DNA of 64,000 nt from Candidatus Binatia bacterium (GCA_022820725.1 JAJEFA010000014.1:372001-436000); one strand, 5' to 3'; positions 1-8,660 are shown, numbered from the stretch's first letter. Program-made: numbers and translations. Notes: generated by a model from the letters alone, not told the origin.

Positions 1-975
1 CTGGAACGCGGCAAGCGCTGGCTCATGAACAAGACCTTCCCTCATCCCTGGGGGGCATGGCTCTTCGCGCTGTTCCTCAAAGTCGGGGCCGCCCTTGGCC
101 TGGCACGGTTTGCGCACTCCGAAGCTGTGCCCGCCACACTGCGCTATTGGTTCGGACTCTTACCTGAACGTGGCAGCGTTTCTTCCAAGCCCCTCTTGGA
201 GCACTATCCAGCCATTGGTGAAAAACGCCACACTGTTGCCGTGCTGTCGGGCTGCGTAATGTCGGCGGTCTTTGGGGCGACCAATCAGTCCACGGTGAAG
301 GTCCTCCGCCATAACGGCTGTGAAGTCCTCATTCCCAAGGCCCAGTCCTGCTGCGGCGCGCTCCTCTTGCATAACGGAGAGAAGCAGACGGCCCTGGCGC
401 TGGCCAAACAGAATATCGACGTCTTCGACCAACTCGACCTGGATGCCCTTATCATCAACGCGGCCGGCTGCGGCGCGATGATGAAGGAATACGGTGAGCT
501 GTTCAAAGATGACCCTGTCTACCGAGATAAAGCCGCCCGTCTTACGGAAAAAATGAAGGATGCGGCCGAGTTTGTGGGTAGCCTGGAGCTCAGGGCACCC
601 ACCCGAGAAGTGCGGGTCAAGGCGACCTATCACGACGCCTGCCATCTGGCGCATGGTCAGGGGGTGCGTGAGCAACCCCGTGCTCTACTGCAGGCTATTC
701 CTGGGCTGAAGCTGACCAACTTACCTGAGTCAGACTGGTGCTGTGGCAGCGCCGGTACGTATAATTTGACCCAACCGGAGATGGCGGCCCGGCTGCTGGA
801 GCGGAAAGTCGGCAATATTCAGGCAACCGAAGCCGACGTTGTCGCGACTGGCAACCCTGGCTGCTTAATGCAGATACAGGCCGGATTACGGCAGAGTGGG
901 CTGCCGATGAAAGCCGTGCACACTATGGATCTGCTGGCCCTGGCCTATGAAGACGAGCCGGGGAACGGTCACTAG
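1..975 (+). CDS. glcF: Glycolate oxidase iron-sulfur subunit GlcF, 3' part
   Basis: The reading frame is open from base 1, so the true start lies outside the window; the first internal ATG is at 25. What remains is the C-terminal heterodisulfide-reductase-like half: two CCG domains, seen as SCCGALLLHNG with an upstream cysteine (GCVMSAVFG), and DACHLAHGQ followed by WCCGSAGTYN. In GlcF these cysteines bind a non-cubane iron-sulfur cluster, and the missing N-terminus would carry two 4Fe-4S motifs. GlcF passes electrons from the GlcD/GlcE flavoproteins during glycolate oxidation to glyoxylate at the membrane. Partners glcD and glcE are presumably upstream, outside the window. The lactate-utilisation protein LutA/LldE is the main alternative, but the length and sequence context favour GlcF. 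Confidence 0.85.
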   Translation: MERGKRWLMNKTFPHPWGAWLFALFLKVGAALGLARFAHSEAVPATLRYWFGLLPERGSVSSKPLLEHYPAIGEKRHTVAVLSGCVMSAVFGATNQSTVKVLRHNGCEVLIPKAQSCCGALLLHNGEKQTALALAKQNIDVFDQLDLDALIINAAGCGAMMKEYGELFKDDPVYRDKAARLTEKMKDAAEFVGSLELRAPTREVRVKATYHDACHLAHGQGVREQPRALLQAIPGLKLTNLPESDWCCGSAGTYNLTQPEMAARLLERKVGNIQATEADVVATGNPGCLMQIQAGLRQSGLPMKAVHTMDLLALAYEDEPGNGH

Positions 976-992
976 GGCTCCAGTCGCGATCC

Positions 993-2330
993 TCAGGAAA
1001 GAGCCCGCAGCCTCTCTGGAAGATCATTCGGAGCGGTGAAGACGAAAGCGCGTCCGGACTTCGTCATGACGAGCAACTTCTGGTCTGCAAGATCAAGCAG
1101 ATCTGTTCGTGCCGTTTGATACGTGACCCCCTGGCTCTTCTTATGTGATGCGATCGTATAGCGCATACCTGGGTGGCGGAGCGCATGCCCGAGAAGATCG
1201 ACCTGACGATGGTTGATCGTAGCGGAAGACTGGAGAAACTGCTCAGTCTTTTGAATCTCGTCAGCCTTCTTGTCAAGATAAACATATAATTCGTTGATGG
1301 CTCGCTGGATGACTCGAAGCTGGGCCAGAATAAAATACGTCAGGTCATTCTCGTCTGTCTCCGTATAGAGGAAAGATCGGACGTATTTTGCCGGTGCCTT
1401 TCGAATAATACTGGAAATCGAAAGGAACTCGAACATCCAAAATCCCTGTGAGAGTACAGACCAGTAAAAAAGTGCTCTTGCCGCTCTTCCATTGCCATCA
1501 ATAAAGGGGTGATCGTAGGCGAGCCAAAAATGGAGAATAATGGCTTTCAGTATAGGGTGGAGAAAGGCTCCTGTCTGGGTTTGATTCGCAAAGTCGAACA
1601 TGGCGACCATTCGACTTGGAATGTGCTCGGCAGGTGGGGGCTGATGCACGATGGTGCCATCACGCTCATCGACGACCGCGATTTGGTTACTGGGGGCTCT
1701 GAGGTAGTTTCTCTCAGCACCCTTCTCCAGGGTATCGCGGATTAGCGTTTCATGGATGATGAAGAGCAACTCACGAGTGAGTGGCTGCTCTTTCAATTTA
1801 TCTATCAGGCGAATTGCCCGGTAATTATTGAGGATCATCAGTTCACTTTGATCAATGGGTGCCCGCCCCGAGCGAATCATATCTTTTGCGACTTCGCGCG
1901 TTGTCGATGCGCCTTCAAGTTGGCTCGAAGTAATGGCCTCCTCTATGAGAGAACGTTCTATATAGCGGCCTCTTGTCTGCGGGTTTGTAATCTGGTCCTG
2001 AGTGGTTATCCTGCCACTTGCGTCTCGATCGATCTCATGCAGGAGTTCCAGCACTGGGTCAGCCAGGGAGTACGTGAATGGCTTGCCGCCCTTGTCCTGG
2101 AGGAGAGGAACTTCCCTTCGTATCTGGAAGCGGGAAAATTTAATTCCTGTCCACCACTCTCGCAAAGAGAGTCCGTCTGGAGGTTGGAGTCTTTTCAACT
2201 TTTCCCAGTGCCGATACTTTCCCTGCGGGGAGGAGGAAATTCCTTTCGCAAGAACCTCCCCCAATCGCTCTGGATCTTTTACCTTTGAGAATAGGTCAGC
2301 CAGGGTGGGTGGAGTTGCAGGAATTTTCAT
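993..2330 (-). CDS. Fic family protein (AMPylase-like) with C-terminal winged helix
   Basis: A 445-residue protein. The Fic core carries the canonical motif HPFIDGNGRAAR at residues 274-285 (His for catalysis, GNGRxxR for the nucleotide). An inhibitory helix motif SSQLEG is at 135-140, ahead of the core, which makes it a class II, self-inhibited Fic protein. The last 70 or so residues look like a winged-helix domain. Fic enzymes transfer AMP or related groups to target proteins; the target here is unknown. The gene is convergent with glcF, and its upstream DNA is very AT-rich with two strong TACTAAT palindromes. Together with the C-terminal helix domain this suggests autoregulation. The AT-rich flank suggests acquisition by transfer. 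Confidence 0.9.
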   Translation of the reverse strand: MKIPATPPTLADLFSKVKDPERLGEVLAKGISSSPQGKYRHWEKLKRLQPPDGLSLREWWTGIKFSRFQIRREVPLLQDKGGKPFTYSLADPVLELLHEIDRDASGRITTQDQITNPQTRGRYIERSLIEEAITSSQLEGASTTREVAKDMIRSGRAPIDQSELMILNNYRAIRLIDKLKEQPLTRELLFIIHETLIRDTLEKGAERNYLRAPSNQIAVVDERDGTIVHQPPPAEHIPSRMVAMFDFANQTQTGAFLHPILKAIILHFWLAYDHPFIDGNGRAARALFYWSVLSQGFWMFEFLSISSIIRKAPAKYVRSFLYTETDENDLTYFILAQLRVIQRAINELYVYLDKKADEIQKTEQFLQSSATINHRQVDLLGHALRHPGMRYTIASHKKSQGVTYQTARTDLLDLADQKLLVMTKSGRAFVFTAPNDLPERLRALS

Positions 2331-2339
2331 TTTTCAAAA

Positions 2340-2373
2340 TACTAATCTTATACTAATTAGTTTATGATTAGTA
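2340..2373. promoter_or_regulatory. Nested TACTAAT palindrome upstream of fic (putative operator)
   Basis: Arms TACTAATC (2340-2347) and GATTAGTA (2366-2373) face each other and enclose a second perfect palindrome, ACTAATTAGT (2352-2361). It starts 10 bases upstream of the fic start codon, where a repressor would block transcription. The same TACTAAT core recurs in the inverted repeat at 2439-2473. Confidence 0.55.
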
Positions 2374-2438
2374 ATTAAACCTTGTTGTAATTCTTGACCG
2401 TCCAATATGTTAAATATAAATCTAATGAAAATAGTATA

Positions 2439-2473
2439 ATTAAATACTAATAGGGATGCAATTAGTATTTAAT
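2439..2473. promoter_or_regulatory. 13-bp perfect inverted repeat with TACTAAT core
   Basis: ATTAAATACTAAT (2439-2451) and ATTAGTATTTAAT (2461-2473) are exact reverse complements around a 9-base loop. It shares its core with the palindrome next to fic and lies about 110 bases upstream of that gene, in the most AT-rich stretch of this region. A second operator for the same regulator is the simplest reading. Confidence 0.5.
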
Positions 2474-2474
2474 A

Positions 2475-2509
2475 TGGGAAAAGAAAAATGAGCCCACAAG
2501 AGGGCTCAT
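2475..2509 (-). terminator. Rho-independent terminator of the amidohydrolase gene
   Basis: On the minus strand an 8-bp stem (ATGAGCCC with GGGCTCAT, 2488-2495 and 2502-2509) with a 6-base loop is followed by TTTTTCTTTT. It lies 26 bases beyond the amidohydrolase stop codon. Confidence 0.8.
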
Positions 2510-2534
2510 GGAGAGAAGGGCGGAAAGTATCCGG

Positions 2535-3695
2535 TCACTCGCCGGCGAGGATCTTATTTTCGTCAAAGTCGTATAAGCGGAGGCAGTTCTCCCACATAAT
2601 TTTGCGCTTGGAGTCCAGTCCGACACCAGGAAGTTCAAGGAATTCTTTAATCCCGTTTGGGAAAGGCCCATCGGCATGGGGATAATCGACCGACATGACA
2701 ATATTGTCGTCGCCGATTTTATCAACCGTGACCGCTAACAACTCCTCGTCGACATCCGTCCCAATAAAGCACTGGCGCTTAAAATACTCACTCGGCTTGG
2801 CCGAGAGCTTGATTTCCTCGCCACCGCCGTATTTCTTCCATTGATCGTCAAGCCGGTCCAACCACCACGGCAACCAGCCACAATTGCCCTCCAGAAAACC
2901 GACCCGCAGGTCAGGAAAACGCTCAAGCACCCCGCCCACAGTCATGGAACCCATAGCCAGCATGAGTTCCATGGGAAAAGCGGACGAATGATTCAGCGTG
3001 CGGAAATTCGGATGGTTTCGATAGCGATTACTCGCGTAATCCTGAGAAGCCCCACCGCTCGTTCCATGAAAGGCGAGAGGGACGTTCAGCCGGGTGATTT
3101 CCTTCCACAACACGTCGCACTCGGACGCGTTGAAATAGCGTCCATTGCAGGGCATGGGCAGCAGAACGACGGCAACATGGCCCTTGTCTTCTACAGCCCG
3201 GCGCGCCTCTGCCGCCGCCAGTTCAGGGTCGTGTAAGGAGACAATAGCGGCCGCCTTGAGGCGCCGTGGGTCAGTCTGACAGTAATCCGCCAGCCAATCG
3301 TTAAACGCGGCGCAATAGGCCGTGGCGTAGGCGGACTCTAAATCATCAATGGAAACGACCATGTGCGCAAAAGTGCGGTAGACGATCCCGACGTCAATGC
3401 CCTCGGCGTCCATGGCCTCAAGCGTGGAAGCAGGCTCGTACTTTCGCTCGCGGACTGATTTGTAGATGTGCTCGGTAGGTTTATCGAGATATTCTTGGGC
3501 TTTGACCACTTCGGCAGACCGTGCCCACGGCGGGATCATCTGTCCCTGGACATCCCAGTGCGGAAAATTGGTCGGACTCCAGCCCAGGTAACGGGGTTTC
3601 TTATCGCGGTATCGCTCGTCGAGGTATTTCTCGTACACCTCCCCGTTTTCAATAACGTGGAGATCGCTGTCCATTACATGAAAGCCTGATCGCAT
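2535..3695 (-). CDS. Amidohydrolase 2 family metal-dependent hydrolase
   Basis: A 386-residue TIM-barrel protein of the ACMSD-like Amidohydro_2 family. The N-terminal metal motif is seen as DSDLHVIENG (D-x-H type). Further ligand regions are HGTSGG in the middle and IGTDVDEELL and SVDYPHAD near the end. Members of this family decarboxylate or hydrolyse aromatic-derived and carboxylate substrates; the substrate cannot be deduced here. The start is supported by a GAGGA ribosome site just upstream. The gene ends at its own terminator and is not obviously co-transcribed with the aminotransferase, which begins upstream on the same strand with a gap of about 65 bases after its stop codon. Confidence 0.85.
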   Translation of the reverse strand: MRSGFHVMDSDLHVIENGEVYEKYLDERYRDKKPRYLGWSPTNFPHWDVQGQMIPPWARSAEVVKAQEYLDKPTEHIYKSVRERKYEPASTLEAMDAEGIDVGIVYRTFAHMVVSIDDLESAYATAYCAAFNDWLADYCQTDPRRLKAAAIVSLHDPELAAAEARRAVEDKGHVAVVLLPMPCNGRYFNASECDVLWKEITRLNVPLAFHGTSGGASQDYASNRYRNHPNFRTLNHSSAFPMELMLAMGSMTVGGVLERFPDLRVGFLEGNCGWLPWWLDRLDDQWKKYGGGEEIKLSAKPSEYFKRQCFIGTDVDEELLAVTVDKIGDDNIVMSVDYPHADGPFPNGIKEFLELPGVGLDSKRKIMWENCLRLYDFDENKILAGE

Positions 3696-3762
3696 AGCAC
3701 TTCGTCCTCTTTAGGTATCTCTCAATTCATCACACGGCGCGGCAACGGTATCAGGCAGCCCA

Positions 3763-4929
3763 CTACTGCACAATGCACCGCAGCCCGTGTACCAGCCGTC
3801 TGCTCGCCTCGGCCGCCACCTCTTCGTCCAGCGCGCCGTAGGAGATACGCAGATAGCAGCCGGTTGTGAGACCGAAGGCCGTACTGGGAATGACCGCAAC
3901 TCCATGCTCTCGGATTAAGCGCTCAGCCAAGGTCATGGCATCCATATCGGTACGCACCCACAGCAGGAAGTAGAATGCGCCGTCAGACCGCGGCAGGGTA
4001 ATCAACTCACCCAACCCGTTGAGTGCCCGCTGTATGATGCGCCGGGTTGCGGTCATCGCCTTGAGTTTTTCCCGACAGTAGGCTGACCCGACCTGCATCG
4101 CCGCGACCGCGGCGTATTGCGAGACAACCGGCGGACAGATCAGGATCGTATCCTGGGCCTTTTTGATCGCCGTATACAGGTGGTCCGGCGCAACCATCCA
4201 ACCGATACGCCAACTCGCAAACCCGTAGGCTTTGGACAGCGAGTACAGAGAGATCGTGTACTCACCGCTGTCCGCGATAGACCCCGGCGAGAAATGGCGG
4301 GCGCCGTCGTAGGTGAAATACTCATAGGCTTCGTCACTGATGTGATACAGGCCGGCCTCCCGACAGAGAGCATTGACCGCACGCAGGTCTGACTCGGCGT
4401 ACACCACACCAGCAGGATTATTGGGCGATATGGTCACAATGGCACGCGTACGATCGGTAATCGCGTTTCTGATTGCGTCGAGTTGAAGCTGATAGTGCGC
4501 GTCGGTCGGCACGCACACAGCCTCGCAGTTGACCATGCTGATCGCCATCTCGTGGTTGAAGTAATACGGCAGTTGCAAGATAATCTGGTCGCCGGGATCA
4601 ACAATTGCCAGCAGCGCGTTCATAAACGCCATATTGCCCCCGGCCGTCACGACGATACGCTGCTTCTCACCCAGCGCGATACTGTTCTCCTCCAAGAGTT
4701 TTTGGCGAATCACCTCCAAGAGCGGGTCAATGCCCTGGACGAGGGTGTATTTATGGTTGGCCGGATCGGCCTGGAATTTCTGGACCGCTTCCAGCGCCTC
4801 AGGTGGCGGGCCGTAATAGGCCACCCCTTGGCCCAGAGACACCGTCCCGGGGTGTGCGCGGATGAGTTCGGCAATCACCGGAATGATCGGCGTCTGAACC
4901 TCCTGCATCCGCCGACTTTCACGCATCAT
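3763..4929 (-). CDS. Class I/II PLP-dependent aminotransferase
   Basis: A 388-residue fold-type I aminotransferase. It shows the NNPAGVVY substrate/PLP-binding segment, an aspartate/tyrosine region SDEAYEYF, and the Schiff-base lysine in SLSKAYGFASWRIGWM, followed by the conserved arginine near the C-terminus (LRISYG). It resembles aspartate/aromatic or kynurenine-type aminotransferases; the amino donor cannot be named. The start at 4929 is the first of several nearby Met codons, and Met8 is an alternative. The gene begins 23 bases after the tRNA-Arg 3' end on the same strand, so read-through from the tRNA promoter is possible. Confidence 0.85.
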   Translation of the reverse strand: MMRESRRMQEVQTPIIPVIAELIRAHPGTVSLGQGVAYYGPPPEALEAVQKFQADPANHKYTLVQGIDPLLEVIRQKLLEENSIALGEKQRIVVTAGGNMAFMNALLAIVDPGDQIILQLPYYFNHEMAISMVNCEAVCVPTDAHYQLQLDAIRNAITDRTRAIVTISPNNPAGVVYAESDLRAVNALCREAGLYHISDEAYEYFTYDGARHFSPGSIADSGEYTISLYSLSKAYGFASWRIGWMVAPDHLYTAIKKAQDTILICPPVVSQYAAVAAMQVGSAYCREKLKAMTATRRIIQRALNGLGELITLPRSDGAFYFLLWVRTDMDAMTLAERLIREHGVAVIPSTAFGLTTGCYLRISYGALDEEVAAEASRRLVHGLRCIVQ

Positions 4930-4952
4930 TCATCTCGCACTGAGCAGGAAAC

Positions 4953-5026
4953 TGCCCCCGGCGCGATTCGAACGCACGACACCCGGATTAGGAATCCGGT
5001 GCTCTATCCTCCTGAGCTACGGGGGC
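4953..5026 (-). tRNA. tRNA-Arg (anticodon CCT)
   Basis: The minus strand folds into a full cloverleaf: acceptor GCCCCCG with CGGGGGC, D-arm containing AGCTCAG, anticodon stem CCGGA/TCCGG with loop TTCCTAA (anticodon CCT, reading AGG), and T-loop GTTCGAATC. The discriminator base is A and no CCA is encoded. A copy of repeat R1 begins at the very next base at its 5' end. Confidence 0.95.
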
Positions 5027-5077
5027 AAAGAGGAAACGTGTCCAACTCCAGACTATTGAAAGACACGTTCCCTCTTT
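5027..5077. repeat. R1 palindromic element, copy 1
   Basis: Left arm AAAGAGGAAACGTGTCC and right arm close to its reverse complement (GACACGTTCCCTCTTT) around a loop of about 18 bases. It lies between tRNA-Arg and the end of ureF. Confidence 0.9.
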
Positions 5078-5140
5078 ACGAAAAAATACGGTGGGATACT
5101 ACCCCATCGTCCGGTCTCCAGACAAGCCTCTGGATACGCC

Positions 5141-5824
5141 CTAGCTACTAAAAAGTCGGACCGACAGATGGGCGTGTTGCATCGCTCGGATATCGGCGAG
5201 CGGGACGAAAGAGCCGATTTCTTCGAGTTGACTCTCCAGGGCCTGCTCCACCAGTGGCATCAGCTGCGGCCGAAAGTGAATGAGCAGCCCTTGGGCCTGC
5301 CGGTGCCCGAGATGGCCCAGGCGGATGGCGGCGCTCAGAAAATTCACCATGAAGGCGTACAGCAGCATACAACCGCCCCTGTGTTGAGGGATACGCCATA
5401 TAGAGTGAAGGATAGCCAGACAAATGGGCAGATGCCCGCCACTCTTGCCTGCGTCGACGCCCGCCAGAAAGGTCTGGAAGAGCGGCTCCTCAACGATGCG
5501 GCGCAGGGTTTCCAGAGTGCCCCGACCCGAACGTACCGAGCCCTGCCGCAGTTCTTGGGGCAGGAGCGAAACGTTCAGGTAGCGATCGATCTGGTGCAGA
5601 CGCTCAACGTCTCCCTCTGCTGCGGCCTGATACGCGTGCGCATAGGCAACCAGATCGCAGGGAGCAATTTTTCTTTCGAGATAATCGTGCAGGAGTTGAG
5701 ACAGGTCGATGGCCGTGGACTGGTCACTGAGAAAGGTTTCCAGGCCGTGAGACAGGGTGACGGCTCCGGAAGGGAAGAACGAGTCGGTCAGCTGTAAGGC
5801 TGCTATGAATGCGGTGTCGTCCAT
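5141..5824 (-). CDS. ureF: Urease accessory protein UreF
   Basis: A 227-residue all-helical protein with the family hallmarks LTDSFFPSGAVTLSHGLE near the N-terminus and a GKSGGHLP-type central stretch. UreF joins UreD (and then UreG) on apo-urease and gates nickel transfer and lysine carbamylation in the cytoplasm. Its start overlaps the end of ureE by 22 bases. It is the last gene of the leftward ureB-G-D-E-F transcript. Length is normal for the family. Confidence 0.9.
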   Translation of the reverse strand: MDDTAFIAALQLTDSFFPSGAVTLSHGLETFLSDQSTAIDLSQLLHDYLERKIAPCDLVAYAHAYQAAAEGDVERLHQIDRYLNVSLLPQELRQGSVRSGRGTLETLRRIVEEPLFQTFLAGVDAGKSGGHLPICLAILHSIWRIPQHRGGCMLLYAFMVNFLSAAIRLGHLGHRQAQGLLIHFRPQLMPLVEQALESQLEEIGSFVPLADIRAMQHAHLSVRLFSS

Positions 5825-6327
5825 GTGTTGTGGGCGTCTTTTGGCCAGGAACGCCGCTCATACCGAATCGTAAATTGATCGAGGAGATGATGGGTCCGCA
5901 GGACGGTTTCCATCACTGCTCGGTCGAGGGTGACCGGCACAAGGACCGCCTCATTGACGCTCGCGATCGGCCAGTGTTGATTGCCCAGCACATGACCCAG
6001 ACGAACCAGCCAGTGGTGTTGCTCATCCGTGGGCAGTCCTGGGCGTAGCGTCAGCACCATGACCTCCTGAAGAGCGAGGTGGACTAACAGGCCCCCTTCC
6101 CTATCGCTGAAGGCAAAGACGTCGCCATCTGCGATTTCCGTCCCACGAGGCAGGACGAGTCCCAGGTCCTGACCTGTCGCGGTCTGGAGGCGAAGCCGAC
6201 TCTTCTGAGCCTCCCGCTCGTTAATGGTCACTTCTTCCAGTTGTTGCGCCTGTTCCCACTGCGTGACCTGAGCGGCAAGGTCGGAATCCTGATGGATATT
6301 CCCGAGACGATGACTGATGCGCAGCAT
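5803..6327 (-). CDS. ureE: Urease accessory nickel chaperone UreE
   Basis: A 174-residue protein with an N-terminal peptide-binding domain and a C-terminal metal-binding domain showing RLGHVLGNQHWP, which corresponds to the GHxxGNxHxP motif whose histidine binds nickel at the dimer interface. The C-terminus lacks the long poly-His tail of Klebsiella UreE and has only scattered histidines (TRTHHLL, DAHNTW). UreE delivers nickel to the UreG-UreF-UreD complex. The gene lies between ureD and ureF and overlaps ureF. Confidence 0.88.
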   Translation of the reverse strand: MLRISHRLGNIHQDSDLAAQVTQWEQAQQLEEVTINEREAQKSRLRLQTATGQDLGLVLPRGTEIADGDVFAFSDREGGLLVHLALQEVMVLTLRPGLPTDEQHHWLVRLGHVLGNQHWPIASVNEAVLVPVTLDRAVMETVLRTHHLLDQFTIRYERRSWPKDAHNTWTTPHS

Positions 6328-6343
6328 GTGTGGCCCTCGTTCC

Positions 6344-7297
6344 TCACTTTGGCAGGTCTGGTGCCGGAACGCCCAGGTGGCGCAGGCGCAGCCCGTGCCA
6401 GGCTCGGCGCAACACCCGTCGCACCGCCGGAACCTGTGTCCCTACTACTTTCACACAGACCCCACATTCCCCCGGCAGGACGGTTGTCCCGGCCACGAGA
6501 ATGGTGTCGGGGAATACCTCCTCTTGGATCTCCCCCTGGATTTCTTTTGCCCAGCTCTCGGTCACCGAGCGGCCAATGAGGACGGCCTGGCCCCAAACGT
6601 GATATCGACCTAGGACACCAGGGCCGGTGAGGCGCTGCTGGAATGGCAGGGCGAGGCTGTGTTCTCGCATGAGGAGATCGCCTGTGGCGTCAGTGACCTT
6701 CAGGCTGGTCGAGAGGGCTTCAAACGGCTCCTGGATTACATCCCCCCGGATGAGAAAGAGTTCGGAAAAGAAAAAGCTCGCCTGCAGGCCGAGTTGGACG
6801 TTCAGTTGCTGGCCGAAACGCGCATGGGGAAAGAGAATAACGGGCTCGGGACAGTATTCTGCATAGGCTCCCGTACCCAAAACAAACGACACGTTTTGCA
6901 GGGCACAGTTGGCCGTCATGGAGTGGATCTTCTCTGCGGCCTGATTGGTAATGTGGGCTTGGGTCGTGTCGTCCAGTTCGAACTGGAGCGTTGCACGATC
7001 ACCCTGAATCAAGCCGCCCGCAGGTGTTTGGACATATACCACCACCATACCGGGGAGGGCGGGGTCCAAATACCAGGGCCGGGTCAGATGGAAAGGGTGG
7101 GAAACAAACGACTGCTGAAGTTGGGTCCTTCCCGACCCTGCTGCAGCAAAGATCAGCTTGCACGCGCCCGACTTGCCGGCTGAACCAGCTGGCCGTTGAT
7201 CCAGTGCATCAGACAGATAGGGCTGAAACGATTGCGGCCAGAAAGCGGCATCGAGAGAGCGATCCGGTCGGGAGACTTCATGCTCAGGCATTGGCAT
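6344..7297 (-). CDS. ureD: Urease accessory protein UreD (UreH)
   Basis: About 317 residues. It has the UreD family pattern: an N-terminal KLIFAAAGSGRTQLQQ segment, PGMVVVYVQTPAGGLIQGD, and QAAEKIHSM in the middle. UreD is the scaffold that binds apo-urease and recruits UreF and UreG. The longest open frame begins at 7414 inside ureG; I prefer the ATG at 7297 because it lies 7 bases beyond the ureG stop, the usual spacing in this operon. It is followed by ureE after a 16-base gap. Confidence 0.85.
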   Translation of the reverse strand: MPMPEHEVSRPDRSLDAAFWPQSFQPYLSDALDQRPAGSAGKSGACKLIFAAAGSGRTQLQQSFVSHPFHLTRPWYLDPALPGMVVVYVQTPAGGLIQGDRATLQFELDDTTQAHITNQAAEKIHSMTANCALQNVSFVLGTGAYAEYCPEPVILFPHARFGQQLNVQLGLQASFFFSELFLIRGDVIQEPFEALSTSLKVTDATGDLLMREHSLALPFQQRLTGPGVLGRYHVWGQAVLIGRSVTESWAKEIQGEIQEEVFPDTILVAGTTVLPGECGVCVKVVGTQVPAVRRVLRRAWHGLRLRHLGVPAPDLPK

Positions 7298-7304
7298 GAG
7301 GCCG

Positions 7305-7922
7305 CTAAACAAAGAGTAATTCGCGCTCAATCCACTCGCCCACGTCCTGAATCCCCAGTCCTGTTTTACAGTTGGTGAGCAGAACGGGTCGCGTTCCACG
7401 AGCGTGGTGGGCATCCTGGGTCATCGCCTCAATATTTGCGCCAACATAGGGAGCAAGATCGACCTTGTTAATAATCAAGAGGTCTGAGCGGGTAACGCCC
7501 AGCCCCCGTTTACGCGGGATGTCGTCGCCCCCGGCCACGTCAATGACAAAAACAAAGGCATCGGCGAGTTCTGGAGAATACGTGGACGCCAGATTGTCCC
7601 CGCCACTTTCCAGGATAATGAGGTCCAGGGCGGGGAACTGTTCCTCCAGTTGACGGACCGCTTCCAGGTTCATGGTCGGGTCTTCGCGAATGACCGTATG
7701 TGGGCAGGCGCCAGTCTCAACACCAACAATGCGTTCCGGGGAGAGGAAGCCACGATTCCGCAGGCGTTGAGCGTCCTCCTGGGTCAGAATATCATTGGTG
7801 ATGACCGCGACCTGGCGACCCTGCCGCTGAAGATAGGGCACCACCTGTTCAATCAGCGCGGTCTTGCCCGAGCCGACTGGCCCACCGATCCCAAGACGGG
7901 GAACTTCAGCATAATCTGTCAT
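7305..7922 (-). CDS. ureG: Urease accessory GTPase UreG
   Basis: A 205-residue SIMIBI-class GTPase. The P-loop GGPVGSGKTALIEQ is near residue 14, the CPH nickel-binding motif is in ETGACPHTVIRED, and the switch/Walker B region is LIILESGGDNLAS. NKVDLAPYVGA gives the guanine-specificity NKxD. UreG couples GTP hydrolysis to nickel delivery into urease. The gene follows ureB after 31 bases, and that gap holds most of a partial R1 element. Confidence 0.93.
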   Translation of the reverse strand: MTDYAEVPRLGIGGPVGSGKTALIEQVVPYLQRQGRQVAVITNDILTQEDAQRLRNRGFLSPERIVGVETGACPHTVIREDPTMNLEAVRQLEEQFPALDLIILESGGDNLASTYSPELADAFVFVIDVAGGDDIPRKRGLGVTRSDLLIINKVDLAPYVGANIEAMTQDAHHARGTRPVLLTNCKTGLGIQDVGEWIERELLFV

Positions 7923-7927
7923 ACAGC

Positions 7928-7962
7928 CTCTGCATGTTTATTGGAGGACACGTTTACTCTTT
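7928..7962. repeat. R1 palindromic element, partial copy (right arm and loop)
   Basis: Loop and right arm only (TCTGCATG, then TTGGAGGACACGTTTACTCTTT with the last T at 7962); the left arm is missing. The stop codon of ureB (TAA read on the minus strand, 7954-7956) and its last codons lie inside the arm, so the element forms the 3' end of ureB. Confidence 0.75.
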
Positions 7963-8349
7963 CAGGAAGTCCTGCTCTGCCGCTCTTTGGAGCGCTCGTT
8001 GCCGAACGGTTGCATCCCCTGTATCGCCCTCGGTCAGACCGTTCAAGCCGAAGACCGTCCGTTGTCCGCCGAGCGGGACTAGTTGCACGACCTTTTCTTC
8101 TCCCGGCTCAAAACGAACCGCCGTCCCGGCCGGAATATCAAGCCGAAGACCAAAGGTTGCGGCCCGAGGAAAACGCAACGCGCGGTTGGCTTCGAAGAAG
8201 TGATAATGCGAACCCACCTGAATGGGACGGTCCCCGGTATTGAGCACCGTGACGGAGTGCACGGGTCGTCCGGCATTCAAGACGACTTCACCTTCAGCCG
8301 GAAGGATTTCCCCAGGAATCAGTGCCGAGGCCATTTTTTCAGGTGGCAT
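7954..8349 (-). CDS. ureB: Urease beta subunit
   Basis: A 131-residue small urease subunit: [12 protein letters not shown] start region, [15 protein letters not shown] core, and [14 protein letters not shown] ending in a VPLGG turn. UreB packs against UreC and UreA in the (UreABC)3 enzyme. It is unusual that ureB heads the accessory transcript while ureA and ureC lie about 8 kb away on the other strand. Its last residues and TAA stop are formed by an R1 repeat arm, so the native C-terminus may have been altered slightly. Confidence 0.9.
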   Translation of the reverse strand: MPPEKMASALIPGEILPAEGEVVLNAGRPVHSVTVLNTGDRPIQVGSHYHFFEANRALRFPRAATFGLRLDIPAGTAVRFEPGEEKVVQLVPLGGQRTVFGLNGLTEGDTGDATVRQRALQRAAEQDFLKE

Positions 8350-8646
8350 GGATACCTCACTTGTTTTTCTTTGTCCTCACTTCTATCTGCCATGAGGATA
8401 TGCTCAAAGCAATAATCTTGCCTGCTCTCTGTGAGGTGCAAAAGAGAGGGATTCAGGTAATTTGCTCAGCTTTCACAGAAAATATGCTGAATTTATGAGC
8501 CTGAAAATCAACACCTTGTATAATAATAGGGCAAATTGATGGTTCTTGAACAGTTCACTGAACTCCACTCATCCCGCTGTTTTTCCTTGATATGTCGACT
8601 CCTCAACGTCGCGTAGACAGAAATTTTTTATAGCCTCGTACAGTCT

Positions 8647-8660
8647 GGCCTCTATTTTGC
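8647..8660 (+). promoter_or_regulatory. Sigma-54-like promoter ahead of the porin-urt-ure transcript
   Basis: TGGCC, then TCTAT, then TTTGC gives the GG-N10-GC spacing of RpoN promoters, 58 bases upstream of the porin ATG. A GAAGGAG ribosome site follows. Sigma-54 control by NtrC-type activators is well known for urea and nitrogen genes. The rest of the 369-base divergent gap (8350-8718) holds one sigma-70-like TATAAT at 8519-8524 without a convincing -35. It also has a TCGACT/AGTCGA stem near 8668-8696. Confidence 0.5.

Noticed and set aside
160..675. Long antisense open frames opposite glcF, ureF, ureC, ppk and other genes
   Set aside because: They lack ribosome sites and family features and follow from codon bias of the genes on the other strand.
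8519..8524. TATAAT as the main promoter of the porin-urt operon
   Set aside because: No acceptable -35 at the right distance and an implied leader of nearly 190 bases; the sigma-54-like site is closer and better spaced.
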